From: Nilaparvata lugens
Lineage: Eukaryota; Arthropoda; Insecta; Hemiptera; Delphacidae
DNA length: 64,000 nucleotides
Assembly (NCBI RefSeq): GCF_014356525.2
Contig: NC_052515.1
Span: 22,637,212 to 22,701,211 of the forward strand
Direction of reading: 5' to 3'
The position numbers were made by a program, and so were the translations under genes. Below, piece after piece: positions 53,841 through 64,000 of this stretch. The notes under the pieces were generated by a model. That model searched no databases, was not told the origin of the DNA, and worked only from the letters and a program-made list of their open reading frames with translations. Each line of letters begins with the position of its first letter. Position 1 is the stretch's first letter.

Positions 53841-56369
53841 ATAAGGCCTACAAGAGTCTAACCTATTCACTTTCTCTATACATCTGAGTGCCTTCTTTTG
53901 AATCTTAAACACCCTGTCCATATTTTGTTGAGATGAATTACCCCATACTAAAATAGCATACCTAATATGAGATAGTATAAGTCCATGGTAAGCAGTTAAC
54001 AGTAGTTTTTTATCATTCAGCCTAGCAAGCTGCCGCAGGACAAATACCCCAGATGATATCTTATTACATATCCTCTCAATGTAAGGATGCCATGTTAATT
54101 TCCTGTCCAATAAAATTCCCAAGAATGATACTTTCTCTTCTTGGTCTAATTCATTTTCCTCTACAAACACATTTATTTCTCTATCCTCTACTGAATTATA
54201 TTTACTTTTGAATTGTAGGAATTGACATTTCTTACTATTTATTGTTAATTGCCTTTGCTTCAAGAATTGGACAATTGACTGTACTCCAGTAAAAGCATTT
54301 ATTTCTAGACTATCTAATAAATAATTGTTAAAGATAAGCGATGTGTCATCAGCAAACAACAGAGCTCTGTGATCTTTTAACTCTTTTGGTAATTGGTTCA
54401 CATACAACAGAAACAGTAAGGGACCCAGAATTGAGCCTTGAGGTACTCCAGCCTGGACCTCCAGTTTTTGAGATTTAATTTTTACTATTTCATTCCCATC
54501 TACCTTGGTAAGCTCAACACACTGGTTTCTACCTATGAGATATGATTCAAACCATTTTAGTTCTATACCATTCACACCTACAGTTTTTAGTATTTCCAAT
54601 AATATTCTATGGTTCACACAATCAAAAGCTTTGGATAAATCAAGAAATATTGCGGCTGGCTTCTCACCTGAATCTATAATATCTATTAGTCTTTCAACAA
54701 GGGATACTATTGCAGTCTTAGTAGATTTCCCTTTCTGGAACCCATGCTGTTCATCACATATGAAATTAATTTCTTCCAGGTGCATCAATAGCCTATTTAA
54801 AACTACTCTTTCAAAAATTTTACTTATTACATTTAGAATACTAATGGGTCTATAATTTTCAACTCTTTCAGAATCACCGCTCTTGAAAATTGGCAAAATT
54901 TTTCCTTGTTTCAGATCATCAGAGAAAATACCCTGCTCTAGTGAAGTATTAAGGAGATGCAATAAAGGGTCCAGTAATTCATTTTCACATTCTTTTAAAA
55001 TTTTGCTTGAGACCCCATCCAATCCTACTGTTTTTTTGTTATTCAAATTTTTTATTATTCTTGACAACTCATCTCTTGATAATGGATGAAATTTAAATAC
55101 CTTTTCAATTGGCTCAGCATTTAATGTAGTTGTATTACAAGTATTAGTGTTCAGTGACTTTTGGAGATTATATGCAACCTGTTGATAATACTTATTGAAA
55201 AAGTTACAAATGTCTATACTATCATCCATATAATTTCCATGTTCATCGATTATCCGAGGGACATTAGTAACTGTATCTTTTTGAGCTGCTCTCCTATTTC
55301 TATTAATTACCTCCCAAACAGCAGAGTTAAAATTGGTACTAGTTGTTAATATTTCAGCTGTTTTCTTACACTTAGCTTTCCTCACTTCTTTTGCATAGTT
55401 TTTCTTTAGACATTTGTATTTGACTTCACTCGGAACATCCCTTACTAATTTAAATTCCTCATAGGTTTCCCTAACAATATTTCTTTGAGTAAGAATATCT
55501 TCAGTTATCCATTCATCTACTTTGTCCAATTTACTTTTTACTTTGACTTTTTTTATTGGACAGCATACACTAATGTGAAATCTTAGAGTATCAATGAATT
55601 GCTTATATTTGTAATTTAGGTTACAACTGTTATAAACACTACTCCAATTTTCTTGAAGCAGTTCCTGCTTCAAACAATTTATATTTCCTAGCTCATATTG
55701 CTGAATTTCTTTCACAAAAGTTTTTTTTCTGCTTGGATTCTGGCCCTGCAACTTAACATCTAAAATTTGATAGTTATGATCTGATAGATCTGAGCTACCT
55801 AACCTGACATTACAACCTTCTATATTTGTGAGGATATTATCAATAATTGTCTGTGAAGTTCGAGTTACTCTTGTATATTCGTGGACCTTAATTTCTAAAT
55901 TATTCATATTAATAATATCTCTAATATCCTCTGTCATTTTATCCTGCCTGGCAAAATCGGTATTGAAATCTCCTACTACTATAACATTTGTGAAACGAGC
56001 GGTTGTAATTTCCAAAAGTGTGTGGAGCAGCTCACAAAATTTTTGCCAGTCTCCATTTGGTGACCTATAGATACCTAACACTGCTACCTCAAATCGATCA
56101 TCAATTTTTAACCTTAGTCCCGTCACCTCTAAATCCATCTCAACAGAAAATCTCTTAACAAAATCCAGTTCATAAGTTTGGGTATGTTTAGCATTGCTAG
56201 TGAATATACATACACCACCACTTCTATGAGCTATTCTACAAAATTCTGATCTCAGTGAATAGCCTGGAATCCTAACTTGATTTATTTCCTTTATTTTTAA
56301 GCCATGCTCTGTGAAAATAACAATGTCAGGATCCTCCTGTTTAAGAAATACTTCTAATCTGTCAATCTG
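53820..56369 (-). CDS. Endonuclease-reverse transcriptase ORF2 of the non-LTR element
   Basis: First ATG at 56138 gives 772 residues; the frame is open without ATG to 56369. An AP-type endonuclease comes first (V-V-G-D-F-N-T-D-F at residues 54-62; S-D-H-N at 119-122). The reverse transcriptase follows: G-D-S-E-R-V-E-N-Y-R-P-I-S (421-433), F-L-D-L-S-K-A-F-D (498-506), G-V-P-Q-G-S-I-L-G-P (564-573) and F-A-D-D (595-598, catalytic). It ends early at 53820 through a one-base slip at 53847-53848: CC where CCC would restore R-A-L-F-K-K-L-G. The rest of the C-terminus then continues in the next ORF. Target-primed reverse transcription is the family's mechanism. The frame is intact for over 750 residues, so insertion was recent. 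Confidence 0.88.
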   Translation of the reverse strand, partial: QIDRLEVFLKQEDPDIVIFTEHGLKIKEINQVRIPGYSLRSEFCRIAHRSGGVCIFTSNAKHTQTYELDFVKRFSVEMDLEVTGLRLKIDDRFEVAVLGIYRSPNGDWQKFCELLHTLLEITTARFTNVIVVGDFNTDFARQDKMTEDIRDIINMNNLEIKVHEYTRVTRTSQTIIDNILTNIEGCNVRLGSSDLSDHNYQILDVKLQGQNPSRKKTFVKEIQQYELGNINCLKQELLQENWSSVYNSCNLNYKYKQFIDTLRFHISVCCPIKKVKVKSKLDKVDEWITEDILTQRNIVRETYEEFKLVRDVPSEVKYKCLKKNYAKEVRKAKCKKTAEILTTSTNFNSAVWEVINRNRRAAQKDTVTNVPRIIDEHGNYMDDSIDICNFFNKYYQQVAYNLQKSLNTNTCNTTTLNAEPIEKVFKFHPLSRDELSRIIKNLNNKKTVGLDGVSSKILKECENELLDPLLHLLNTSLEQGIFSDDLKQGKILPIFKSGDSERVENYRPISILNVISKIFERVVLNRLLMHLEEINFICDEQHGFQKGKSTKTAIVSLVERLIDIIDSGEKPAAIFLDLSKAFDCVNHRILLEILKTVGVNGIELKWFESYLIGRNQCVELTKVDGNEIVKIKSQKLEVQAGVPQGSILGPLLFLLYVNQLPKELKDHRALLFADDTSLIFNNYLLDSLEINAFTGVQSIVQFLKQRQLTINSKKCQFLQFKSKYNSVEDREINVFVEENELDQEEKVSFLGILLDRKLTWHPYIERICNKISSGVFVLRQLARLNDKKLLLTAYHGLILSHIRYAILVWGNSSQQNMDRVFKIQKKALRCIEKVNRLDSCRPYLKSLVY

Positions 56370-56574
56370 TCAAATCATTTTATCTGTCAATGTTATTACA
56401 TTAGTGTCATTTGCAATGTAAATCTCCTTTCCTACGGTCAAGTGTTGTTAAATTTTGTTTTGTTAAACACATGAATGAAGAAATTTGTATCTGAATTCAT
56501 CCTCTCTTCCTTGAGTTCCTTCTAACACCTAACTAAGCATTCCTTGTATTTCTTCCTCCAATATTCTCTCTTCC

Positions 56575-56945
56575 CTCTTTCACTCCTCTTTCTTCTCTTC
56601 CTCCTCTTTCTCCTGTTCCTCCTCTTTCTCCTCTTCCTCCTCTTTCACTCCTCTTTCTCCTCTTCCTCCTCTTTCTCCTCTTCCTCCTCTTTCTCCTCTT
56701 CCTCCTCTTCCTCCTCTTCCTCCTCATCCTCCTCTTCCTCCTCTTCCTCCTCTTCCTCCTCTTCCTCCTCTTTCTCCTCTTCCTCCTCTTCCTCCTCTTC
56801 CTCCTCTTCCTCCTCTTCCTCCTCTTCCTCCTCTTCCTCCTCTTCCTCCTCTTCCTCCTCTTCCTCCTCTTCCTCCTCTTCCTCCTCTTCCTCCTCTTCC
56901 TCCTCTTCCTCCTCTTCCTCCTCATCCTCCTCTTCCTCCTCGACT
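56575..56945. repeat. (TCCTCT/TCCTCTTCC)n microsatellite
   Basis: About 370 bases of almost pure CTC/TTC pyrimidine repeat on the plus strand. The long Ser-, Glu- or Arg/Lys-repeat ORFs on both strands are artefacts of it. Confidence 0.95.
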
Positions 56946-57199
56946 TCCCAACCCACCTTTTCCTCCGCTTCTTTCTCTCCAATCATTCACCTTCAAGTCT
57001 CCTCCATTTACTCCTTTATCCACTCCTCACCTCTTTCTCATCTCTCCTTCTATTATTTATTTTCTCTTCTCTACACACCTACTTTCCTCCAGTTCTTATA
57101 TATCTGAGAACGCATTCTGTTCTCTGGTTTTTATAAATGTGAGAACGGGTTTTTGTCAGCGATGTGATTCGGCGGCCATAAAATGAGAAGGCCTAGGCC

Positions 57200-57270
57200 T
57201 ACAGCGTCAGCAGCAGCAGCAGCAGCCTGTTGCAATATGTTGCCAGTTGCCAGTTGCCAGTTGCCAGCCA
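57200..57270. repeat. (AGC)n followed by (TTGCCAG)4
   Basis: 'CAGCAGCAGCAGCAGC' at about 57208 and four TTGCCAG units at 57240-57268. Confidence 0.85.
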
Positions 57271-57451
57271 GTCGATGAACCTTGTATCTTTTAATAGCTA
57301 CTCAAAGTGGTTCCACTTGGTTCCATGTTATTGTACCAAGTGCCATGCATGTGTGCCACTCTCAAACAGTCGAAAGACTCATTGTTTATATCGATTTTAT
57401 GATTTGTGTTCATGGATTTTCGCTCAGAGGGGAAAAACTCTATTTTGAAGG

Positions 57452-58055
57452 GTGCTTCCTCGTTCCTTTATCCCCTCTTTTTCTTTTCCCTCTCCTTTAT
57501 TTTTTGTCTTCACCTCCTTATCATCCTCCTCCTCCTTCTTCACCTCCTACTCCTCCTCCTCCGCCTCCACTCTCTTCTCTTCTCGTCCTCCTCATTATCA
57601 TCATCATCCTTCTTCTCTCCTCGTCCTCCTTCTCCTTACCCGTCTCTTCCTACACCTCATTCTTCTCATACTCCGCCTCCCCCTCCTACTCCTCATCCTC
57701 CTCCTTCTCTCAATCCTCCTCTTATCCTAACCCCCTCCCACTCTTCTTCCTCCTCCTCCTCCTTCTTCTTGTCCTCTTTTTTCTCCTCCTCCTCTTCCTC
57801 CTCCTACGCCTCTTCCTTCTCCTTCACCTCCTTCTCCACCTTCTCATCACCCTTCTCCTCCTCCTCCATCTCTACTTTTTCTCCTCCTCCTCACCCTTGT
57901 CTTAATTCTCCTCCTTCTCATCCTCCTCCTTCTTCCCCTTCTCCTCCTACTGCTTCTCCACCTCCTCATCCTCCTCCTAATTCTCCTCTCCTCGTCCTCC
58001 TCCTCCTCCTTACCCGGCTTCTCCTTGACCTCCTCCTCTTCATCCTGAAATTGAC
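57452..58055. repeat. Polypyrimidine (CTC/CTT) tract
   Basis: About 600 bases with almost no purine on the plus strand. ORFs here are low-complexity. Confidence 0.85.
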
Positions 58056-58059
58056 CAAT

Positions 58060-61000
58060 CTTGCCACTCAATTTATATTATGATTTTTATCATAGTCCAT
58101 TGAAAGAATTTGAACAGTGAATCAATCGATAGAATGGTACTGTAATAATATTATTGCCTCAGCATGAAATTGATATCGAATATGAATAATTATATAAATA
58201 GTTGAATACTCTAAACTGAGTCAGCTCAGATTTATGCTGTCTTCCATTATCACTAAAGTTGAAATCTTACAACACCGCTTCAAGTCTCAAGAACTGCTTA
58301 TTTCATACATTCAATTAACCCATTTCACTTTTCAAATATTATTCATAGAGTGCTTTTGCCATAACTTCTTATAACAAGCATTGCGTTCGCCTCAATACAT
58401 CGTTATTGGGAACATCTCAGCAAACAAGTGTTCTATTGCGTTGAGCGTCTTTGTTCATAATATTAGTTTGTTTATTAGTGGAAGTTTTGTTTGAATTATT
58501 ACTACATAGTTTCTCTTCGACTATCACTTTCTTCTCATTTGAAGTCTATGATTTTCTTTTGTTCTCTGTTATTTCATTTTCATATTTTTTAGATAAATAT
58601 ATTATTTCAAAATCTTCATCCTTCCATATTACTACAATTCTGGATTCAGATTCTTGTTATCTTCCAAATACGAGTACTCTAAAAAATGCCGAGTGAGTAA
58701 CTAGCTATGTGCGATTATTGAAGGACTTCTCTTCCAAGATTTCTCAAGATTCTTGTTGAAGGCTTGTAGTTCCTCAAAATTTTAATCGTTTCCAATCTAT
58801 TTTTCAAACATAGATAGTTCGTGGTTCTACTCTAAGCACGGAAAAAAGAATAACTGTGCTCTTTCCCTCAGTGCTCTAAGGTAGTTCAATTTTCAGAATT
58901 AGTCAAGGTTTCTATTCACAAAACTCAAATTTCTCCAGTTATTGCATGATTGCTTTTGTAGGTGGACAATCAAGTTTCATGATGTAAATCTAGACAATAT
59001 AGATTTGGTAAATTGTTTAGATTTCTAGAGAGAAACAGAGAATAGAACTACAAATTTGATCAACACATGATAAATATGATAAATTTGCGTGACATGAAAT
59101 CAATCTTGATAATTTGGTAAAATATAATGGAAATAATCTTCAATTTCTCGATAACCTTTAAAAATAAAACGAATGAAGTACCTTTTTGAACACCAGTTTG
59201 GATTGAAAAGGATACTAATCATTTCATTTTTATAACTAAAATTAGCTTGATATTCATTATGATTTCATTTTTTTCTGGACAAATTAACTGAATCCAATAA
59301 AGTAACAAATGAATGAATGAATCATCCAAGGAACCTCTGAAAATTATTAAAATCTCTATTAATTCAGCTCAGTGATTGTGAAGTATTTGAAACCGATTCA
59401 AATTGATTAGAATACAATATCCTTCACCTCTGAATATAATTATTATCATGATTGAGAAAGATTTAGGATCAACTTTTGATCCTGAGCTTACCCAAACGAT
59501 CGTAAATGAATCCATTTGGAAAATTTCAAATCAGCAAACTTGTTGAAGGCCGTCATTTCTCTCTCCATCACAAATTTTCTCTCTCTTACATATGCCTATC
59601 CCGCGTTCACTCTCTTACCCTTCCTCTCTCTTACTCTCTATTCTTTTCTCCTTCATCCATCTCTTTACGAACGAGTTGAATCACAGAACGAAGGCAAGAA
59701 CATAAACAAGCGTTTAGGCTTGCCTAAAATCACGTGTGGTGTTCAAAATAGCAGAGAAAGGTTAAAATGCAAATTATCATTGAGAAAACAGGACCTGACT
59801 TAGAACTGAGTCGAGCCTGACCTGGGTCAACAGCTCGACTCAGATGCATTATTTTAAGAAAGTTATAACTTCCAAGGCCAACGCTCAAGCATGTTGCAAT
59901 AACTTCTGATACAACATGCTGTAATGGTGGTGCTTCAAATTCATACTCAAACTGGACGCGAGGATTTGTTCATCAACTTAGTGACGAAATTTCAAACTTG
60001 CTAGCAATTTTTTTCAGTTGAATACGTGATGTGAATTATTGTTGATGCAATAAATCGAGTTCTAATTCGATCACAGTTTAGTTTGATACTAGGTTCATGA
60101 GCCGTTAATTGTTTAGTACTGTTAGTTCTAGAGTAGGGATGATCTTATTGTCATAAATCTTATTAAATTAAATATCGTCATAAAACTCACTTAAATATTT
60201 TATCGCAAGTTTTGAGGCAGATCGATGTCATCGATCTCAATCTGAAATCTTAATCTTGATCACCTTGATTTTTTGTGTTATCTTTATCATCTTTATTATC
60301 TTGATGATCTTGATTATCTCGGTTATCGTAACTATCTTGTTTCTCATTACCTTAATCTTGATTGAGAATAATCTAATCTGATCTAATCTTGACTATGATA
60401 AGATGAAAGCTTGAAAGCTCTTATATCTTCAAGATTCCATAATTTTAAGTTTCAAATCTTATAGGTCTTCAAATTAAAACGATCATAAACTGAGGAATAA
60501 TTTCATACTCTATTTAACAGCATGAAATGTTGTTCTTGTATGGTAATTTTCAATAGACTTAAATGAAATCAAATTAGGTTTTATCGTGCAATTCCGATAC
60601 TTCCATTTATTCAGATATGTTGAGGCTCTATGCTTACAATCATCAATCAATATAATACATATATTTATATATTACATAATATAATATATTATATCAATAT
60701 ATTTATACCGAAATCAATCATCATAATCAATTATTACATCTTACATGTTGCGTTGAATCTTGAAACCGCGGATCTATTCAACACAAAACTTGCGAAAATG
60801 GATCAATCCAACAAAATCTTTGAAAACATTGTTGATAATGTTTAGTGCTACCTTAGATGTAAGATCACAGACAACTTAGAATCAATGATCCTTATTGTAT
60901 ATATGTATTCCTCTCTATTTTAAGAAATCAAAACCAATACAATAAACTATTAATTATTTTAACCAAAAATCCTCCGCTACCTGAATTTTATCTCTACTAC

Positions 61001-61555
61001 TCCGCTACTTTCATTCTTTCTACTTTCTTTCAATTTTTTCGCTACTCTCTGACATCCTCGAATATTGTGCATTATATACACATAATTATATAGATACGGC
61101 ATAGAACACTGATAATACCTACGTATTAAAAGCTTTTTATGAATCAATCGAGTTATCACACACTACTTGACTGTGAAACTGTGTATTTATGAAGTGAAGT
61201 GAAAGTCAGTTTGAAGTGTACAGACATGATTGCAAGAGCCTTGATAGCTCTTATCTTTGAATTATAATTTTCCTGGCACTTTTCCGTCTCATATTAAATA
61301 AAGTTGCATTAAAAATAATGTTATTTCTGTACTTAAAATTACAACCAAGTAGATAAGCTGTGTTGTACATTCCTTATGCATCTGTCTTTTTCTCTTTCCC
61401 TCTTTTTCTTATATTTCTCACTCTTTCTCTCTTTTGTTGAAGTTTATTCTTCTACAACTGATTTAGAACAGAATTGCAGAAATACATTAGGGCATCAATC
61501 TACATACCTGTAGAAACTTCAAGCAATTACTATTGCTGTCTTACTCTTTACATTC
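58060..61555. other. No gene seen
   Basis: AT-rich. Short ORFs (for example 59516-59803) without motifs. 60240-60400 has an iterated 'ATCTTGAT' theme. Confidence 0.45.
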
Positions 61556-61558
61556 AAT

Positions 61559-61849
61559 TAGTGGCGTGTATAGAATATTATTTTTCTGGGGTGGGGTGGC
61601 AAGGTTAATGTTTGGTGAAATGATTTCAATTAACACCCCATGATACTTAATATCAGTTTTGCTGCTCATATTCAGAGGGTAATTTGCGCTGATCGCCCTT
61701 TTTACTCTCCGTCAGGCCGTCAAAAATTCAGATTACTGTACTTTTTTCTGTAATTACTGTACTTACTGATTTTTCTTCTCATTCATTATTTTGGTGGGGG
61801 GGGGCGGAGCCCCTGAGACCCCTTATATACGCCCCTGATTCATATGCAA
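61559..61849. mobile_element. MITE-like element with GGCGTRTAT ends
   Basis: Left end 'GTGGCGTGTATAGAA' with 'TCTGGGGTGGGG'; right end 'GGGGGCGGAGCCCCTGAGAC' and 'TTATATACGCCCCTG'. The ends are imperfect inverted repeats; similar CAGGGGCGTATAT-ended elements are common in insects. Non-coding. Confidence 0.6.
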
Positions 61850-62520
61850 ATACAATCCAGGTAAAAACAACAGGGATTCGCTCAAAACTGCTTTAAACCT
61901 TAATTTGAAATACACAGTCTACAGGCTATGTAAACGTAACGTAAATGAATATGTCCAAAGAATAGTTTCTCGTAGTATTCTAAAAGTATTTTCCCGGAGT
62001 ATTGAGTACGTATTGAGTATGTATCTTGTAATCTACTACTATCAGAAACCTTTACTACGTGAGTGACTAGCAATAGTAATTTTCATTTCATTTATTTATT
62101 CATATGCAGATACAATCCAGGTGAAAAACCATAGGCATTTGCCCAAAATTGCTTTAAACCTTAATTTGAAATACTCAGTCTAAGGGTATGTAAACGTAAC
62201 GTAAATGAATATATCCAGAGAATATATCCAGAATATATCTTGTACTATAATATACTCAGTCTAAAGGGTATGTAAACGTAACGTAAATAAATATATCCAG
62301 AGAATAGTTTCTCGTAGTATTCTAAAAGTATTTTCTCGGAGTAATGAGTACGTATTGAGTATTCATACGTAGTATTCAAAGAGTATTTTTTCGGAGTATT
62401 GAGTACATATTGAGTATTCACACATAGTATTCAAAGAGTATTTTCTCGGAGTATTGAGTACGTATTGAGTATTCACACGTAGTATTCAAAGAGTCTTTTC
62501 TCGGAGAATTGACTACTCCT
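61850..62520. repeat. Duplicated retroelement 3' end and a 58-bp tandem array
   Basis: 'CATATGCA(A/G)ATACAATCCAG' occurs at 61851 and 62101, with 'GTATGTAAACGTAACGTAAA' three times (61926, 62185 and 62267). From 62310 there are about four copies of a 58-base unit: 'AGTATTCAAAGAGTATTTTC', 'TCGGAGTATTGAGTACGTAT', 'TGAGTATTCACAC'. Confidence 0.8.
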
Positions 62521-62710
62521 TATTATTGAAGTAAATTAACAGAGTTGATTTTTTTCACTCTACGCTTGTTTGTATCACACATCAACACAATCAACAACCC
62601 ACAGACGAAGGAATGAAGCTATTAGAACCAAAAAAAGCCATTATTTCCTACACTAATTCACACCAATTTCTTCCTACATTCAAACAACTGCTACTAGAAG
62701 AACAAGACTC

Positions 62711-62865
62711 ACTTCAAACTGTCAGAATTGGATGAATGGGAATCATTGATGCTATTTATGAGGAGTGCTGACAATTTCAAAAGAAATTTATACAGTAGCA
62801 GTTGTCATAATTGGTTGTATTTGAAGCATTTGTGTTATTTGGAAGAAGCTCTGTCATTTTGTAGT
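62711..62865. repeat. Second pair of family H hairpins
   Basis: Copy 3 (62711-62782) opens 'TTCAAACTGTCAGAATTGG' and closes 'GTGCTGACAATTTCAAAAG'. Copy 4 (62798-62865) is more diverged: 'GTTGTCATAATTGGTTG' to 'CTCTGTCATTTTGTAG'. The side-by-side arrangement matches the pair at 51.8 kb. Confidence 0.6.
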
Positions 62866-63339
62866 GAATTTGTAGAAAAGCAAGACTGAAAACATAGCGA
62901 AATCGTCTAGAAACTGAGATGACATTGTAGGTGTTGCTACTAGTCAACTATGATGAATACTTCTTTGAATGTAGAAGAAGACATTTATCTATTTGTTCAG
63001 CTGGTTCCTTATTGTGAGACATTGACACTTCTTTCTTTCTGAATTTTATTACTACACTAAATCGCTCATTCGAAGTCCAACTTAATTGAGCATTGAATCA
63101 AATAATGATAAAATAGTACGCGTCCCGTAGCTTTTGCCTCCGTGACTTTAAAACTGCATATAGGCTAGGTATGGTTCGCGGGGTAATATTTCCTACTTTT
63201 AAAAAACATACGCTCCAGAGTACCTAGATCCCTAGATGGAGGAAGCTCCCTACAGATGTTCGATGTTTTTGAACAGGTAGTATTGTAGTCTAGATTGCTC
63301 TCCACTGATAGGCAAAGCTACAGGACCCGGACTTTTTTT

Positions 63340-63935
63340 GTACTTGGTATGGAAAAGTTTGACACACGAAGTCTGCTATCTCTTCATAGTGTATGATTTA
63401 ATAGAATCAACAGTTGCCAACAGTTTGCAATTGAAATAATAAAATTTCTCGAATTTCGAGCTTATTTTGAGTTTTAGGTGAAAATGCTACTGAACATTAA
63501 TTGTAGAGATTTTCATGCTCAATCTTTTCCACTTCGAATTTTTTGTTCAAATTGTATCTGAAGCCTGATAATTGGGAATCTGAAATCGAACTTTGCATAG
63601 ATGGGGCGGAGCTCCTGAAATTTTTACAGATATGGGACTTGTGACAGTTGATATAGCTCATCAATGACTATTTTAGGTATAAATTTGATCAAAATCGTTG
63701 GAGCCATTTTCGAGAGAATCGCGAAAAACCCTGTTTTTGGCAACATTTTCGCCATTTTAGCCGCCATCTTGAATTGCATTTGATCGAAATTGTTCGTGTC
63801 GGATCCTTATAGTGTAAGGACCTTAAGTTCAAAATTTCAAGTCATTCCGTTCATTGGGAGATAAGATATCGTGTACACAGACGCACATACACTCATACAC
63901 ACACACCACACACACACACACCACACACACACACA

Positions 63936-63988
<53 letters not shown>

Positions 63989-64000
63989 ACACACACACAC
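63340..64000. mobile_element. MITE-like element family A, copy 3 (cut by window end), with long CA tract
   Basis: Matches 18460-18970: 'GTCTGCTATCTCTTCATAGT', 'TTGTAGAGATTTTCATGCTC', 'AAAATCGTTGGAGCCATTTT', then a CA/CCA microsatellite from about 63893 to the end, much longer than in copies 1 and 2. The left terminal repeat is missing. Confidence 0.75.

Larger units (their letters stand above)
53425..56450 (-). mobile_element. Nearly complete non-LTR retrotransposon (CR1/jockey-like), 5'-truncated
   Basis: Minus-strand element of about 3 kb: endonuclease, reverse transcriptase and C-terminal domain, then a 3' region ending in a poly(A) tract (15 T on the plus strand, 53425-53439). The endonuclease reading continues above 56138 to about 56445 but is broken by a TGA at 56372-56370, next to an 8-bp TGACAGAT duplication. 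No ORF1 (gag-like) is present, so it is truncated at the 5' end. Confidence 0.88.

Noticed and set aside
54505..56070. Plus-strand ORFs of 60-116 codons
   Set aside because: Antisense shadows of the retrotransposon ORF2.
56533..57107. Long ORFs of poly-Ser, poly-Glu and poly-Arg/Lys on both strands
   Set aside because: They are translations of one CTC/TTC microsatellite in different frames; no non-repetitive protein sequence is attached.
57282..58083. ORFs of up to 225 codons rich in Ser, Pro and Leu
   Set aside because: Pyrimidine tracts lack stop codons on one strand by composition alone; overlapping frames are equally open.

Overview
This is a eukaryotic, AT-rich, repeat-dense window, most likely from an insect and plausibly a hemipteran such as a planthopper. 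That placement rests on the repeat families, which I recall from hemipteran genomes, and on the TCAGT-type initiators; neither was checked. It holds parts of two recognisable host genes, remnants of a virus-like selfish element, several classes of transposon, and two 100-base assembly gaps (1347-1446 and 27254-27353).

Region 1 (1-1346, and again 27354-27781): fragments of what I take to be one family of virus-like integrated element. The first carries the 3' end of one gene and an intact 351-residue fibre-like protein made of coiled-coil repeats. The second carries two small ORFs, one opening with the same I-D-[R/K]-F-G signature. Both lie beside assembly gaps.

Region 2 (4571-14708, + strand): eight exons of a cytosolic endo-beta-N-acetylglucosaminidase (GH85, ENGASE), running to the stop codon; the 5' exons are not visible. 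The first three exons carry about eight one-base frameshifts, nearly all of which read as a homopolymer one base too short, while the last five exons are clean. The introns hold non-LTR and Penelope-like fragments, a foldback MITE, three tandem duplications and a tRNA-derived SINE with a perfect 16-bp target duplication.

Region 3 (15-42 kb): no confident host gene. It holds MITE pairs, a hammerhead-like hairpin, tRNA-derived sequences, a foldback/satellite complex that repeats a TATA-initiator promoter module four times (28.7-30.6 kb), a reverse transcriptase fragment, a long inverted-repeat MITE, a possible terminal exon of unknown function (34.2 kb, - strand), a degraded mariner with nested insertions, and a MITE that contains five copies of a 167-bp tandem unit.

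Region 4 (41.9-44.5 kb, + strand): a GAGA-rich putative promoter, a long 5' leader and the first coding exon of a goliath/RNF150-like PA-domain membrane E3 ubiquitin ligase. The exon ends at a splice donor and the RING exons are not in the window.

Region 5 (44.5-64 kb): presumably first-intron sequence of that gene. It holds MITEs, minisatellites, a nearly complete non-LTR retrotransposon (- strand, 53.4-56.4 kb), 1.5 kb of polypyrimidine repeats and, at the end, a long CA microsatellite. The two host genes show no functional link to each other.
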